DNA of 64,000 bases from contig NZ_LMIS01000001.1 of the NCBI RefSeq assembly GCF_001428805.1, positions 1,848,976-1,912,975 on the forward strand, in the 5' to 3' direction. The translations under genes and the position numbers were made by a program. Below, piece after piece: positions 8,375 to 16,929 of the stretch. Positions within the stretch are counted from its first letter, which is position 1. Each line of letters begins with the position of its first letter. The notes under the pieces were generated by a model. The model did no database searches, had not been told where the DNA came from, and was given only the letters and a program-made list of their open reading frames with translations. Source of the DNA: Aeromicrobium sp. Root236. GTDB taxonomy: Bacteria > Actinomycetota > Actinomycetes > Propionibacteriales > Nocardioidaceae.

Positions 8375-9433
8375 ATGATCGGCCGTCGCTTCCACGACGA
8401 CGCCCAGTCCTTCGAGGAGGCCTGGAGCGGCCGCGCACCCGGCGACGAACACATCGCCGAGCTCGTGCGCTTCGCCGAGCACCTGTGCGAAGCCGCTGTC
8501 GCCGAGCCCTCGCCGATGTTCCGTGAGTCGCTGCGCACCCAGCTCATGACCGAGGCCGAGACGGTCCTCGTCCCGCTGCCGGCCACGGCGCCCACGCCCC
8601 CCGTTCGCACGAGCCGTCCCGTACGCCGTCGCGTCGCAGGTCTCACCGCCGCGATGGTCGCGTCAGCCGGTGTCGTCGGCCTGGTCGCGTCGAGCGCGTC
8701 GGCCGTGCCCGGCGAGATGCTCTACCCGGTCAAGCGCAGCGTCGAGTCGGTTGAGCTCGCCCTGCACCGCGACGACGCGTCGCGCGGCTCGTTCCAGCTG
8801 CGCCAGGCCGCGGAGCGACTGGCCGAGGCGCGTGAGCTGAGCGACAAGGGCGGCTCGGAGGACCTCATCGCCCAGACGCTCGAGGACTTCTCCTCCCAGG
8901 CCGAGTCCGGCTCCGCCGCCCTGTTCAGCGACTTCACCGGCAACGGCGAGAAGAAGTCGATCCGCACGGTCAACGACTTCGCGGTCGAGGCGACCGCCGA
9001 CCTGTCCGCGCTGTCGTCGCAGCTGCCGCCGGGCGCAGACGACTCGTTCGAGGCCGCGACCGCGACGATCACCGACCTGGCCACCCAGGCCTCGTCGCTG
9101 TGCGTCTCCTGCACGACCGGTGACCTCCAGCAGCTCGTCTCGTCGGTCAAGGACCTGTCGGTGACGCCCAGCAGCTCGACCGACAGCACGTCGGACGACA
9201 AGCCGAGCAAGCACGCGACCGACAAGAGCGACTCGAAGGCCCCGGCCACGCCGGACAGCCCCGCACCGAGTGACAAGCCGCTCGTGACGCTGCCGCTGCC
9301 GACCAGCTCGCCCACCACCAAGGCCCCGAGCCTGAGCGACATCACCGACCCGGTCCTCGGCGCCGTCCTCGGTGACGAGAACCAAGAGGGCCTGATCCCC
9401 AGCCTGCTGAACGGGTTGCTGGGCAAGAAGTAG
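8375..9433 (+). CDS. DUF5667-type membrane protein, probable anti-sigma factor (RsbN-like)
   Basis: 352 aa. The cytoplasmic N-terminus (~90 aa) is followed by one membrane helix (GLTAAMVASAGVVGLVA, about residues 90-107). The extracytoplasmic part begins VPGEMLYPVKRSVESVELAL and is helical, which is the DUF5667 signature. A long Ser/Thr/Asp/Pro-rich linker then runs to a Gly/Leu tail. GAGGAA precedes the ATG. In Streptomyces the equivalent gene after bldN encodes the anti-sigma factor RsbN; the anti-sigma role here is inferred from position and topology. Confidence 0.75.
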   Translation: MIGRRFHDDAQSFEEAWSGRAPGDEHIAELVRFAEHLCEAAVAEPSPMFRESLRTQLMTEAETVLVPLPATAPTPPVRTSRPVRRRVAGLTAAMVASAGVVGLVASSASAVPGEMLYPVKRSVESVELALHRDDASRGSFQLRQAAERLAEARELSDKGGSEDLIAQTLEDFSSQAESGSAALFSDFTGNGEKKSIRTVNDFAVEATADLSALSSQLPPGADDSFEAATATITDLATQASSLCVSCTTGDLQQLVSSVKDLSVTPSSSTDSTSDDKPSKHATDKSDSKAPATPDSPAPSDKPLVTLPLPTSSPTTKAPSLSDITDPVLGAVLGDENQEGLIPSLLNGLLGKK

Positions 9434-9516
9434 GGCGCACGGCTCAGTCGGGACGTGACTCCCAGACCTGCGGAGTCGCCTCACCGCGTTTCGTCATCTG
9501 ATGCCTTCGGCATGGC

Positions 9517-9572
9517 GCGCTCAACCTGCCTCGAGCGCTCGCTCGCAGAGCTCGCATCGACTCGAGACCTCA
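9517..9572. repeat. Dispersed repeat, family B copy
   Basis: CTCAACCTGCCTCGAG at one end and ACTCGAGACC near the other flank a GCTCGCTCGCAGAGCTCGC core. It lies between the ends of the anti-sigma and acyltransferase genes, which converge here, and could fold in both transcripts. The rest of the gap (9434-9516) shows nothing recognisable. Confidence 0.45.
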
Positions 9573-10847
9573 GAAGAACGCGTTGCCTCGGTCCACCAGC
9601 AGGCCGTAGAGGGTCTGCTGGATCGTCTCGCGGACCTGGTCCGTGACGTTGAACAGCAGCATCGGGTCGTCTGCGGACTCCGGGTCGTACGCATCGGTGC
9701 GAATCGGCTCGCCGAACTCGATGATCCACTTGCTCGGCAGCGGGATCATGCCCAGCGGGCCGAGCAGCGGGAAGAACGGCGTGATCGGCAGGTAGGGCAG
9801 GCCGAGCAGGCGCGCCAGTGACGGGACGTTGCCGACGAGCGGATAGATCTCCTCGGCGCCCACGATCGAGACCGGCACGATCGGCACCTGGGCCCGCATC
9901 GCCGACGACACGAAGCCACCGCGACCGAACCGCTGGAGCTTGTAGCGCTCGGCGAACGGCTTGCCGATCCCCTTGAACCCCTCGGGCCACACGCCGGCGA
10001 GCTCGCCGGTCGTGAGCAGCCGCTCGGCGTCCTCGGTGCAGGCGAGGGTCGCGCCGACCTTGCGGGCGATCTGGCCCACGAACGGCAGCGAGAACACCAG
10101 GTCGGCACCGAGCGGTCTCAGGTTGCGGCCGGAGTACTTCTTGACGGCGTAGCCCGTGATGAGGCCGTCGATCGGGACGGTGCCCGAGTGGTTGGCGACC
10201 AGCAGGGCGCCACCCTCGGCGGGGATGTTCTCGACCCCTCGGACCTCGAGGCGGAACCACTTCTCGGCGAGCGGCTCGATCGCCGCGGTCAGGACCTCGG
10301 TGATCTGCGGGTCGAAGCCGAACTCGTCGACCTCGTAGTCGCCGCTCATGCGCTTGCGGATCGTCGCGAGCAACGTCGCGACGCGGGCCTCCCAGTCGGT
10401 GCCGAGGACCCGCTGCGCGGCCTGGATCAGTGCGACGACGATCTCGTCCAGCGGGATGCCGGCGGACAACGGGGCGGCGCCGGCCGTGCGCGTACGCTTC
10501 GCGGCTTCCTCCGCGGCCGCGGCCGCGGCAGCAGCTGCGTCCTCGTCGGTGACCGCGCGAAGGCGAGGCTTCGGCTGGGACGGCGGGGGCGTCGCCTTCT
10601 TGGCCGTGCTCTTCTTGGCAGCAGGCTTGGCCGTCTTCTTGGCCGCGGGCTCGCCGACCGGCTGCTTGCTCTTGGCAGCAGCGGGAGGACCTGCCGGCGG
10701 CTTCGCTGTGGCAATGGACTTCTTGGCGACCGGCTTCTTGGCCGCCGGCGCGCCGGCCAGTGCCCGGGCCGCAGCCGAGGGCGAGGTCTGCCGGTTGCCG
10801 CGGCCGGCCTTGCCGGCCGACCCGATCGTCTTGCGCTCGTCGGTCAT
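9570..10847 (-). CDS. Lysophospholipid acyltransferase (PlsC-like) with basic N-terminal extension
   Basis: 425 aa. The C-terminal ~270 residues form the acyltransferase domain: ANHSGTVPIDG (the H...D motif, with wider spacing than the classical HX4D), WPEGFKGIGKP and PIVPVSIVGAEEIYP. The first ~130 residues are Lys/Ala/Pro-rich, with repeated AKK and PAAKK units like histone H1 or HupB tails, and are absent from minimal PlsC proteins. The ATG overlaps the SDR stop (ATGA). It corresponds in order to mycobacterial Rv0502, and probably acylates a lysophospholipid or phosphatidyl-myo-inositol mannoside type acceptor; the acceptor is uncertain. Confidence 0.85.
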   Translation of the reverse strand: MTDERKTIGSAGKAGRGNRQTSPSAAARALAGAPAAKKPVAKKSIATAKPPAGPPAAAKSKQPVGEPAAKKTAKPAAKKSTAKKATPPPSQPKPRLRAVTDEDAAAAAAAAAEEAAKRTRTAGAAPLSAGIPLDEIVVALIQAAQRVLGTDWEARVATLLATIRKRMSGDYEVDEFGFDPQITEVLTAAIEPLAEKWFRLEVRGVENIPAEGGALLVANHSGTVPIDGLITGYAVKKYSGRNLRPLGADLVFSLPFVGQIARKVGATLACTEDAERLLTTGELAGVWPEGFKGIGKPFAERYKLQRFGRGGFVSSAMRAQVPIVPVSIVGAEEIYPLVGNVPSLARLLGLPYLPITPFFPLLGPLGMIPLPSKWIIEFGEPIRTDAYDPESADDPMLLFNVTDQVRETIQQTLYGLLVDRGNAFF

Positions 10848-11827
10848 GCTCGTCCCCCCACGGCCGACATGATGCCGGGCCTCAGTGATGTGCGGAACTC
10901 GTCGAACGTGTCCATCGAGGTGCGGGTCAGCTCGTAGCCGAAGATGTCCCGCAGCGCCGAGGTGTCGACGACCCGGCCATAGGTCAGCAGCCGGTGCAGG
11001 TCGGGCGGGATGTCGGACCCGGCGGCTCGCAGGACACGCCGGGCGGCGGTGGCGAAGCCGACCGGCGGCAGCGGGATGATCGGCCGGCCGACCCGGCGAG
11101 CAGCCTGGCTCAGCAGCACCACGCCGTCACCGGCGACGTTGAACGTGCCCGGCCGGTCCTTGAGGATTGCCTGCTCGAGGACGGCGACCGCGTCCTGGAG
11201 GTCCGTGAACTGCAGCCGAGGGTCGAAGCCCATCACGGCCGGCAGGACGGGGCTGGAGAAGTAGGTCGCCAGAGGAGTCTCGATCGACGGGTGCAGGATC
11301 TGAGCCGCACGCAACGTCGTGATGAGCACCTCGGGCCGGCGCCGCGCGAACCCTCGGACGTACGACTCGACCTCGACGATGTCCTTGGGGAACCCGCTGC
11401 GTACGCCGTCACGGGCCAGCAGCGACTCGGTGAACATCGCCGGGTCGCGCGGGGACGAGCCGTAGACCGCGGTCGACGAGCCGAGGATGAACTTGCTGAC
11501 GGTCGCCGATCGCTGGCAGGCCGCCAGGAGCTGCATCGTGCCGATGACGTTGAGCTCCTTGGCGCCGCCGGAGCGTCCCCGCTTGGGCGGGTTGACGTCG
11601 AGGTGGACGACCGTGTCGACGTCCTCGACGGCGATGACCTTGCCGACCACAGGGGTGCGGATGTCGGCGCGGACGAACTTCACGCCACCGAGGTCACCTG
11701 GCGGCAGCATCGTGTCGATGCCGACGACCTTGCCGATGCCCGCGTCCTCGCCAAGGTCTGCGAGTCGGCGCGCGAACAGCGACGCAAACGAACCCGCAAC
11801 ACCGGTGACGAGGACAGACCGGGCCAT
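10844..11827 (-). CDS. NAD-dependent epimerase/dehydratase-like SDR lacking the catalytic Tyr-Lys pair
   Basis: 327 aa extended SDR fold. The nucleotide-binding loop is VTGVAGSFAS rather than the strict TGxxGxxG, and acidic IDT and ADIR follow the second and third strands. At the catalytic position the usual YxxxK reads FPKDI in FPKDIVEVESYV, so both Tyr and Lys appear lost. It corresponds by order to Rv0501 (annotated galE2/galE3). Six bases after bS22 and overlapping the acyltransferase gene, so it is in one operon with both. It may bind a cofactor without classical catalysis. Confidence 0.82.
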   Translation of the reverse strand: MARSVLVTGVAGSFASLFARRLADLGEDAGIGKVVGIDTMLPPGDLGGVKFVRADIRTPVVGKVIAVEDVDTVVHLDVNPPKRGRSGGAKELNVIGTMQLLAACQRSATVSKFILGSSTAVYGSSPRDPAMFTESLLARDGVRSGFPKDIVEVESYVRGFARRRPEVLITTLRAAQILHPSIETPLATYFSSPVLPAVMGFDPRLQFTDLQDAVAVLEQAILKDRPGTFNVAGDGVVLLSQAARRVGRPIIPLPPVGFATAARRVLRAAGSDIPPDLHRLLTYGRVVDTSALRDIFGYELTRTSMDTFDEFRTSLRPGIMSAVGGRA

Positions 11828-11833
11828 GGAGGA

Positions 11834-11935
11834 CTACTTGCCCAGACGACGACGCTGTACTCGGGTGCGCTTGAGCATCTTGCGGTGCTTCTTCTTCGAC
11901 ATCCGCTTGCGACGCTTCTTGATGACTGAACCCAC
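11834..11935 (-). CDS. Small ribosomal protein bS22 (AURKAIP1/COX24 domain), 33 aa
   Basis: Encodes a 33-residue, extremely basic peptide beginning [19 protein letters not shown] and ending RRRLGK. This is the actinobacterial extra small-subunit protein (Rv0500B type). The GTG start has no strong ribosome site; an in-frame TGA lies just upstream. It sits six bases before the SDR gene in the same operon. The gap 11936-12134 on its 5' side contains nothing else I recognise. Confidence 0.85.
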   Translation of the reverse strand: MGSVIKKRRKRMSKKKHRKMLKRTRVQRRRLGK

Positions 11936-12134
11936 GGGTCACGACTCAATTCTTGTTGGCCACGAAGTGTGGCTGGTGCCTGAGATTGGTGGCCATTGCG
12001 GTGATCGCAGACCCTCGCGTGGCGCGGCTGCGGTCGCCCGTACTGGCTGCGAACAGCCTACACGTCAGCATCGGCCGGGAATTTCCCCGACCATGCCTGC
12101 GATGGGAACCGCGAACGTACGGTCTCGCGCCGGG

Positions 12135-12320
12135 TCAGCCGGCCTGGAAGTAGGACTTGCCGAGGAACTCCTCGACGGCGTGCTCAGGCACCCGGAAGGA
12201 GCGCCCCACCCGTACGGCTTCGAGCTCACCGGAGTGCACGAGACGGTAGACCGTCATCTTGGAGACGCGCATCTGCGCCGCCACTTCCGCGACGGTCAAG
12301 AACGTCGGTCCGGATGCCAT
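12135..12320 (-). CDS. BldC-type helix-turn-helix protein (excisionase-family fold)
   Basis: 61 aa from the ATG at 12320, which has AGGTGG five bases upstream. An upstream in-frame ATG at 12368 would give 77 aa but would put coding sequence through a strong hairpin. The core TVAEVAAQMRVSKMTVYRL then VGRSFRVPEHAVEEFL is a MerR-like winged helix as in BldC and Rv0500A. It probably binds direct repeats as a small regulator. It precedes bS22 and the SDR gene as in mycobacteria. Targets are unknown. Confidence 0.87.
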   Translation of the reverse strand: MASGPTFLTVAEVAAQMRVSKMTVYRLVHSGELEAVRVGRSFRVPEHAVEEFLGKSYFQAG

Positions 12321-12341
12321 GTCACCACCTGCTTCCTGAGG

Positions 12342-12389
12342 GGCACGCGCGCTCTCCGGCTTCCCCACCGGAGAAACAGCGCGCGTGCC
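12342..12389 (-). promoter_or_regulatory. Strong stem-loop in the 5' region of the BldC-type gene
   Basis: GGCACGCGCGCT (12342-12353) pairs perfectly with AGCGCGCGTGCC (12378-12389), and inside it CTCCGG (12354-12359) pairs with CCGGAG (12368-12373), leaving an eight-base loop and a four-base bulge. No U-tract follows on the minus strand. It could be a terminator for the upstream deacetylase gene or a structured leader of the HTH gene. Confidence 0.6.
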
Positions 12390-12476
12390 TTGGTTGAGAC
12401 TAGTGCCTCGTGAGGCCTCCGGGACAGTAGTTGCCGAAAACTCCTGTGTGGAGTGCGATGGCCGCGAATCCGGGCG

Positions 12477-13652
12477 TCAGGGCTGTGGATCGAGGCCGTT
12501 CAACGGGAACGCCGCCGTGCGCGTGGCCTGGATGGAGCGATCGAGCCAGCTCGCGGGGTCGTAGCCCTGCTCCCAGGCGCGATAGCCGACGGCCCGGCCG
12601 TCGGTCATGCGGAGCGCCGCGGGCGAGCCGCGCATCTCCTCGATGCGCGCGCGCCAGCGGTCGGGAGTCAGCGTCGAGGGGTCCAGGGGCGATCCGGCGA
12701 CGATCGCCAGCAGGTGCGCCCAGGCCCGCGGCACGACGTCCATGACGGCGTAGCCGCCGCCGCCCGTCGCGACCCACTTGCCGCCGCACACCTCCTCGGC
12801 GAGGTCGCGGAGGGCGAGATACGAAGCGCGCTGACCGTCGACGCTGAGCATCAGGTTGGTCAGCGGGTCGTCCATGTGCGAGTCGCAGCCGTGCTGAGTC
12901 ACCAGGATGTCGGGCTTGAACTCGCGAACCAGCGCGGGCACGACGGCATGGAACGCCCGGAGCCAGCCGGCGTCGGACGTACCGGGTGGCAGCGGCATGT
13001 TGACGGCGGACCCTTCGGCCCCCTCACCACCGGTCTCCGTGGAGAAGCCGGTGCCGGGGAACAGCGTCTGCGGGCCCTCGTGGATCGAGATCGTCAGGAC
13101 ACGCGGGTCGTTCCAGAACATCTGCTGCACGCCGTCGCCGTGGTGGGCGTCGACGTCGACGTACGCCACGCGCTGCGCACCGTTGTCGAGCAGCCAACGG
13201 ATCGCGAGGGCGACGTCGTTGTAGATGCAGAAGCCACTCGCCGTGCCGGGCATCGCGTGGTGCAGGCCACCGCTGACGTTGACCGCGCGCGGGGCGGCAC
13301 CGGTCCACACCCGGCGGGCCGCCTCGACGCTGGCGCCGGCGATCAGGGCGCTGGCTTCGTGCATGTGGGCGAACACCGGGTTGTCCTCAGTGCCGAGCCC
13401 GATGCTGGGGTCGGTGTACGTCGGATGGTCACTGAGCTTGTGGACCTTCTCGATGTAGGTCGCGGAGTGGACGAGGCTGAGCTCGTCGTCCGTCGCCGGG
13501 ACGGCGCCGACGACGTCGAGCTCGTCGACGATGCCGATCTCGCGGGCGAGCGCCATCGTGAGGTCGATCCGGACCGGCGCCATGGGGTGCGACAGACCGA
13601 AGTTGTACTCGGTCAGGTGCTGGTCGAAGACGACGCACGCGCGCTCGGTCAT
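12477..13652 (-). CDS. Histone-deacetylase-family protein (AcuC-like)
   Basis: 391 aa zinc-dependent deacetylase fold. It shows GGLHHAMPGTASGFCIYND, the metal/catalytic segment DVDAHHGDGVQQMFW, GTGFSTETG and the tail GGGGYAV, matching acetoin-utilisation protein AcuC and class I-like deacetylases. It may remove acetyl groups from protein lysines (for example acetyl-CoA synthetase) or a small amide; the substrate is not visible. A leaderless -10 precedes it. Its product is not part of the conserved proC-to-galE order, so it looks like an insertion there. Confidence 0.9.
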   Translation of the reverse strand: MTERACVVFDQHLTEYNFGLSHPMAPVRIDLTMALAREIGIVDELDVVGAVPATDDELSLVHSATYIEKVHKLSDHPTYTDPSIGLGTEDNPVFAHMHEASALIAGASVEAARRVWTGAAPRAVNVSGGLHHAMPGTASGFCIYNDVALAIRWLLDNGAQRVAYVDVDAHHGDGVQQMFWNDPRVLTISIHEGPQTLFPGTGFSTETGGEGAEGSAVNMPLPPGTSDAGWLRAFHAVVPALVREFKPDILVTQHGCDSHMDDPLTNLMLSVDGQRASYLALRDLAEEVCGGKWVATGGGGYAVMDVVPRAWAHLLAIVAGSPLDPSTLTPDRWRARIEEMRGSPAALRMTDGRAVGYRAWEQGYDPASWLDRSIQATRTAAFPLNGLDPQP

Positions 13653-13658
13653 GCCTTC

Positions 13659-13664
13659 ACCTTA
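13659..13664 (-). promoter_or_regulatory. Leaderless -10 element (TAAGGT) of the deacetylase gene
   Basis: On the minus strand TAAGGT ends six bases before the ATG at 13652, and there is no ribosome-binding site between them. Confidence 0.55.
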
Positions 13665-13832
13665 GGCCGGGCGCCCGCAACGGCGGCGGCACCTGCCTGC
13701 CGGACGTCTCCCCCAACGTACGGACATGAGTCCCGCGTTGTCCTTCCCAAGCGCCGTGCCATTGGGTAGGGTCGACGAATTGTTGGAGTCACCCCAAGAT
13801 TTGGAATGCGCTCCGGGACGGGGAACGTGGCG

Positions 13833-15155
13833 ATGACCGAGCTGAGTGCGGCCCTCGACGGCGAGGTCCTGACCAGCGGCGACCCGGGCTACGACGAGGC
13901 CCGGACGGTCTGGAACGCGATGGTCGACCGGCGTCCCAGGATGATCGTCCGCTGCCGCAGCGTCAGCGACGTCGTCGCGGCGATCGCCGCCGCGCGGGCC
14001 GACGGCCTCGAGATCGGCGTGCGGTGCGGCGGCCACAGCGTCGTCGGTCATGCCGTGCCGGACGACGGCATGATGATCGACCTGACTCCGATGGGCGAGG
14101 TCGTCGTCGACGCGGAGCGGCGGCGGGCCCGCGTGCAGGGTGGTGCGCTCCTCGGCGCACTCGACATCGCGGCGCAGCAGCACGGCCTCGCCACGACGGC
14201 CGGCAACGTCTCGCACACCGGGGTCGGCGGGCTCACCCTCGGCGGTGGCATGGGCTGGCTGGCCCGCCAGCACGGCCTGAGCTGCGACAACGTCGTCTCG
14301 TTCGAGCTCGTGACGGCCGCCGGCGAGGTGCTGCGCGCGAGCGAGACCGAGAACCCTGAGCTGTTCTGGGGTCTTCGCGGCGGCGGCGGCAACTTCGGGA
14401 TCGTCACGGAGTTCGAGTTCAGGCTGCATCCGGTCGGCACGCAGGCGCTGGTCGTCGAGCACGACTTCCCTGCCGACGAGAGCGGATCGGCCCTGCGGGC
14501 CTGGCGCGACCTGAGCGCGACCGCACCCAGGCCTGCGACGTTCACCGCCTTCGTGCTCAACGGCCTCGTCACCCTCGGCTATGTGTGGGTCGGCGATCCG
14601 GCGGAGGGCCGCGCACTCCTCTCCTCCTTCGACTCGATCGGCACGCCCACCGAGACGCGGGTCCTCGACATGTCGTACGTCGAGCTGCAGCAGCGGGACG
14701 ACACCGTCGACGGCCACGAGTTCCGGCGCTACTGGAAGGGGCACTACTTCACCGAGCTCTCGGACGAGCTGATCGACGTCATGCTGGAGGGCTCGAGGGG
14801 ACCTGGCCTCGTGCCGGCTGCGAGCCTGCAGGCGTACGGCGGCGCGATCGCCGACGTGCCCGACGACGCGACCGCCTTCAGCCAGCGCGGCACCGCGTTC
14901 GAGTTCGTGACGGCGGCCCGATGGACCGATCCGGCGGAGGACGTCGAGCGGATCGCCGCCGCTCGCGCCTTCGCGGGCACGCTCGACGCGTATGCGAGCG
15001 GGGCGTACGTCAACGCACTCAACGACGAGGGCCTCGTCGGCGTACGACGGGCCTACCCCGCGGAGAAGCTGGCCCGGTTGATCGCGCTCAAGGACACGTA
15101 CGACCCCGACAACGTCTTCCGGCTCAACCAGAACATCCCACCGTCCGGCGCCTAG
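13833..15155 (+). CDS. FAD-binding oxidoreductase, berberine-bridge-enzyme type
   Basis: 440 aa from the ATG with GGGGAA upstream; an in-frame ATG at 13806 would add nine residues but has no ribosome site. The N-terminal PCMH-type FAD domain has RCGGHSVVGH, whose His is the expected 8-alpha FAD linkage. The second covalent position (Cys in berberine bridge enzyme) is Val in GNVSHTGVGG, so single attachment is expected. The C-terminal BBE segment is YDPDNVFRLNQNIPP. Cytosolic, without a signal peptide. Oxidises an unknown alcohol, sugar or aromatic. Its last four bases overlap convergent proC. Confidence 0.88.
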   Translation: MTELSAALDGEVLTSGDPGYDEARTVWNAMVDRRPRMIVRCRSVSDVVAAIAAARADGLEIGVRCGGHSVVGHAVPDDGMMIDLTPMGEVVVDAERRRARVQGGALLGALDIAAQQHGLATTAGNVSHTGVGGLTLGGGMGWLARQHGLSCDNVVSFELVTAAGEVLRASETENPELFWGLRGGGGNFGIVTEFEFRLHPVGTQALVVEHDFPADESGSALRAWRDLSATAPRPATFTAFVLNGLVTLGYVWVGDPAEGRALLSSFDSIGTPTETRVLDMSYVELQQRDDTVDGHEFRRYWKGHYFTELSDELIDVMLEGSRGPGLVPAASLQAYGGAIADVPDDATAFSQRGTAFEFVTAARWTDPAEDVERIAAARAFAGTLDAYASGAYVNALNDEGLVGVRRAYPAEKLARLIALKDTYDPDNVFRLNQNIPPSGA

Positions 15156-15958
15156 GACGGGCCCGAGAGCTCCGCAGACCTGGCACCAGCGGCGGCGACA
15201 CCGGCGATCAGCGCGTCCTTGACGCCGTGCTCGTCGAACGTCGTGATCGCCGCATGGGTCGTGCCGTTGGGCGACGTGACCCGGCGCCTGAGCTCGTCAG
15301 CGGTCGCGTCGGACTCGGCGAGCAGCTTGGCGGCTCCCACCAGCGTCTGGGCGGTGAGGGTGCGGGCGGTGTCCTCGTCGAGTCCGGCGTCGATGCCGCC
15401 GGCGATCATCGCCTCGGCGAGGTAAAAGACGTACGCCGGGCCCGAGCCGGAGACCGCGGTCACCGCATCCTGCTGCGCCTCGTCGACCACGACGACCTTG
15501 CCGCCGGACTCGAGCAGGCTCACCACGACGCCGAGCTGGTCGTCGGAGCACGAGGCGCCGGGCGAGATGCCGAACATGCCTTCGCCGACGAGCGCGGGCG
15601 TGTTGGGCATGGCACGGACCACCGCGACACCGCTGGGGAGCGCGGACTCGATCGTGCCGATCGTGATGCCCGCGGCGAGGGAGACGATCGTGGCCTGGGG
15701 GCGTACGGACCCGGCGATCTCGTCGAGCAGCGCCGTCACGTCCTGCGGCTTGACCACGACCAGGACCACGTCGGCGTCCGCGACGGCCTCGGCGTTGCCG
15801 GTCACCGTCACGCCGTACGCCTCGCGGAGCTCGGTGGCCCGTTCCTCACGCTTCTCCGAGATCACCACGTCGGTGGCGGCGTGGCCGGCTCGCAGGATCG
15901 CCGAGAGCAACGTCTCGCCCATCACGCCGGCACCGAGGATCGCGATCCGTTGAGTCAT
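15152..15958 (-). CDS. proC: Pyrroline-5-carboxylate reductase
   Basis: Last step of proline synthesis: reduces pyrroline-5-carboxylate with NAD(P)H. 268 aa, standard length. The N-terminal Rossmann motif ILGAGVMGETLL, the VVKPQD segment, RAMPNTPALVGEG, and the C-terminal SGSGPAYVFYLAEAM through TSPNGTT signature are all intact. A leaderless -10 precedes the ATG. In mycobacteria proC directly precedes the Rv0500A-type HTH gene; here two genes separate them. Confidence 0.97.
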   Translation of the reverse strand: MTQRIAILGAGVMGETLLSAILRAGHAATDVVISEKREERATELREAYGVTVTGNAEAVADADVVLVVVKPQDVTALLDEIAGSVRPQATIVSLAAGITIGTIESALPSGVAVVRAMPNTPALVGEGMFGISPGASCSDDQLGVVVSLLESGGKVVVVDEAQQDAVTAVSGSGPAYVFYLAEAMIAGGIDAGLDEDTARTLTAQTLVGAAKLLAESDATADELRRRVTSPNGTTHAAITTFDEHGVKDALIAGVAAAGARSAELSGPS

Positions 15959-15965
15959 ACGGCCA

Positions 15966-15971
15966 AGGCTA
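15966..15971 (-). promoter_or_regulatory. Leaderless -10 element (TAGCCT) of proC
   Basis: On the minus strand TAGCCT ends seven bases before the proC ATG at 15958. The intervening bases hold no ribosome-binding site. Confidence 0.55.
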
Positions 15972-15981
15972 CTGTCGCTGG

Positions 15982-16929
15982 GTGCGCCTCCGCCCCGACC
16001 CGTTCATCGTCGCCCTGCTGCTCTCGGCGATCGTGGCGTCGTTCGTGCCCGCGACGGGTTCGAGCCTCGAGGTGCTCAAGAACGTCTCGCTGGTGGCGAT
16101 CGGCCTGCTGTTCTTCCTGTACGGCGCCCGGCTCTCGACCGCTGAGACGGTCGCCGGGCTCAAGCACTGGCGGCTGCACGCCGCGATCCTCTCGACGACG
16201 TTCGTCGCTTTCCCGCTGGTGGGGCTGAGCGCGCACCTCCTCGAGCCCGGCCTGCTGACGCCGACCCTCGCGAACGGGGTGCTGCTGCTGTGCCTCGTGC
16301 CGTCGACCGTGCAGTCGTGCGTCGTCTACACCCGCATCGCGCGGGGCAACGTGGCCGGCGCGGTCGTCAGCGCCTCGCTGTCCAACCTCATCGGCGTCTT
16401 CCTCACGCCCGCACTCGTCGCGCTCCTGATGACGTCGGATGCGCACGTCGACGCCGGTGCCGTCGTCAGGATCGTCCTCCAGCTGTTCGTCCCGTTCGTG
16501 CTCGGTCAGCTGCTGCGACCAGTGATCGGCGGGTTCATCGCCCGCTACGACTCCCGGCTCACCCTCTACGACCGCAGCAGCATCCTGCTCGTGGTCTTCG
16601 TCGCGTTCAGCGAGGGCGCCGAGGCCCACATCTGGTCGACCCTGGAGGTCTGGGACGTCATCGCCGTCGTGGGCGTGTGCGCCGTCCTGCTAGCGATCGC
16701 GATGGTCTGGACCGTGCTGCTGGGACGCCTCCTCGGCTTCGCGCGCGCCGATCGGATCCCGTTGCTGTTCTGCGGCTGCAACAAGAGCCTGGCCAGCGGC
16801 CTGCCGATCGCGTCGGTCCTGTTCGCCGGCCCGGACGTCGCACTGATCGTGCTGCCGCTGATGTTCTACCACCAGCTGCAGATCATCACAGGCGCCGTCG
16901 TCGCCGGACGGCTGGCGCGTACGCCCTAG
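15982..16929 (+). CDS. Bile acid:sodium symporter-family transporter (SBF-like, YfeH type)
   Basis: 315 aa and almost wholly hydrophobic, with about nine or ten membrane helices. VPSTVQSCVVYTRIARGNVAGAV and the later GCNKSLASGLPIAS are the two family hallmarks that form the substrate/ion crossing. GTG start, 23 bases from divergent proC. A solute:Na+ symporter by family; the solute is unknown. The 3' end overlaps the convergent lysE-type gene by four bases. Confidence 0.85.
   Translation: MRLRPDPFIVALLLSAIVASFVPATGSSLEVLKNVSLVAIGLLFFLYGARLSTAETVAGLKHWRLHAAILSTTFVAFPLVGLSAHLLEPGLLTPTLANGVLLLCLVPSTVQSCVVYTRIARGNVAGAVVSASLSNLIGVFLTPALVALLMTSDAHVDAGAVVRIVLQLFVPFVLGQLLRPVIGGFIARYDSRLTLYDRSSILLVVFVAFSEGAEAHIWSTLEVWDVIAVVGVCAVLLAIAMVWTVLLGRLLGFARADRIPLLFCGCNKSLASGLPIASVLFAGPDVALIVLPLMFYHQLQIITGAVVAGRLARTP

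Noticed and set aside
12321-12368. Longer start (ATG at 12368) for the BldC-type gene
   Set aside because: It would make the coding sequence pass through a perfect stem-loop and lacks a ribosome site; AGGTGG precedes the ATG at 12320.
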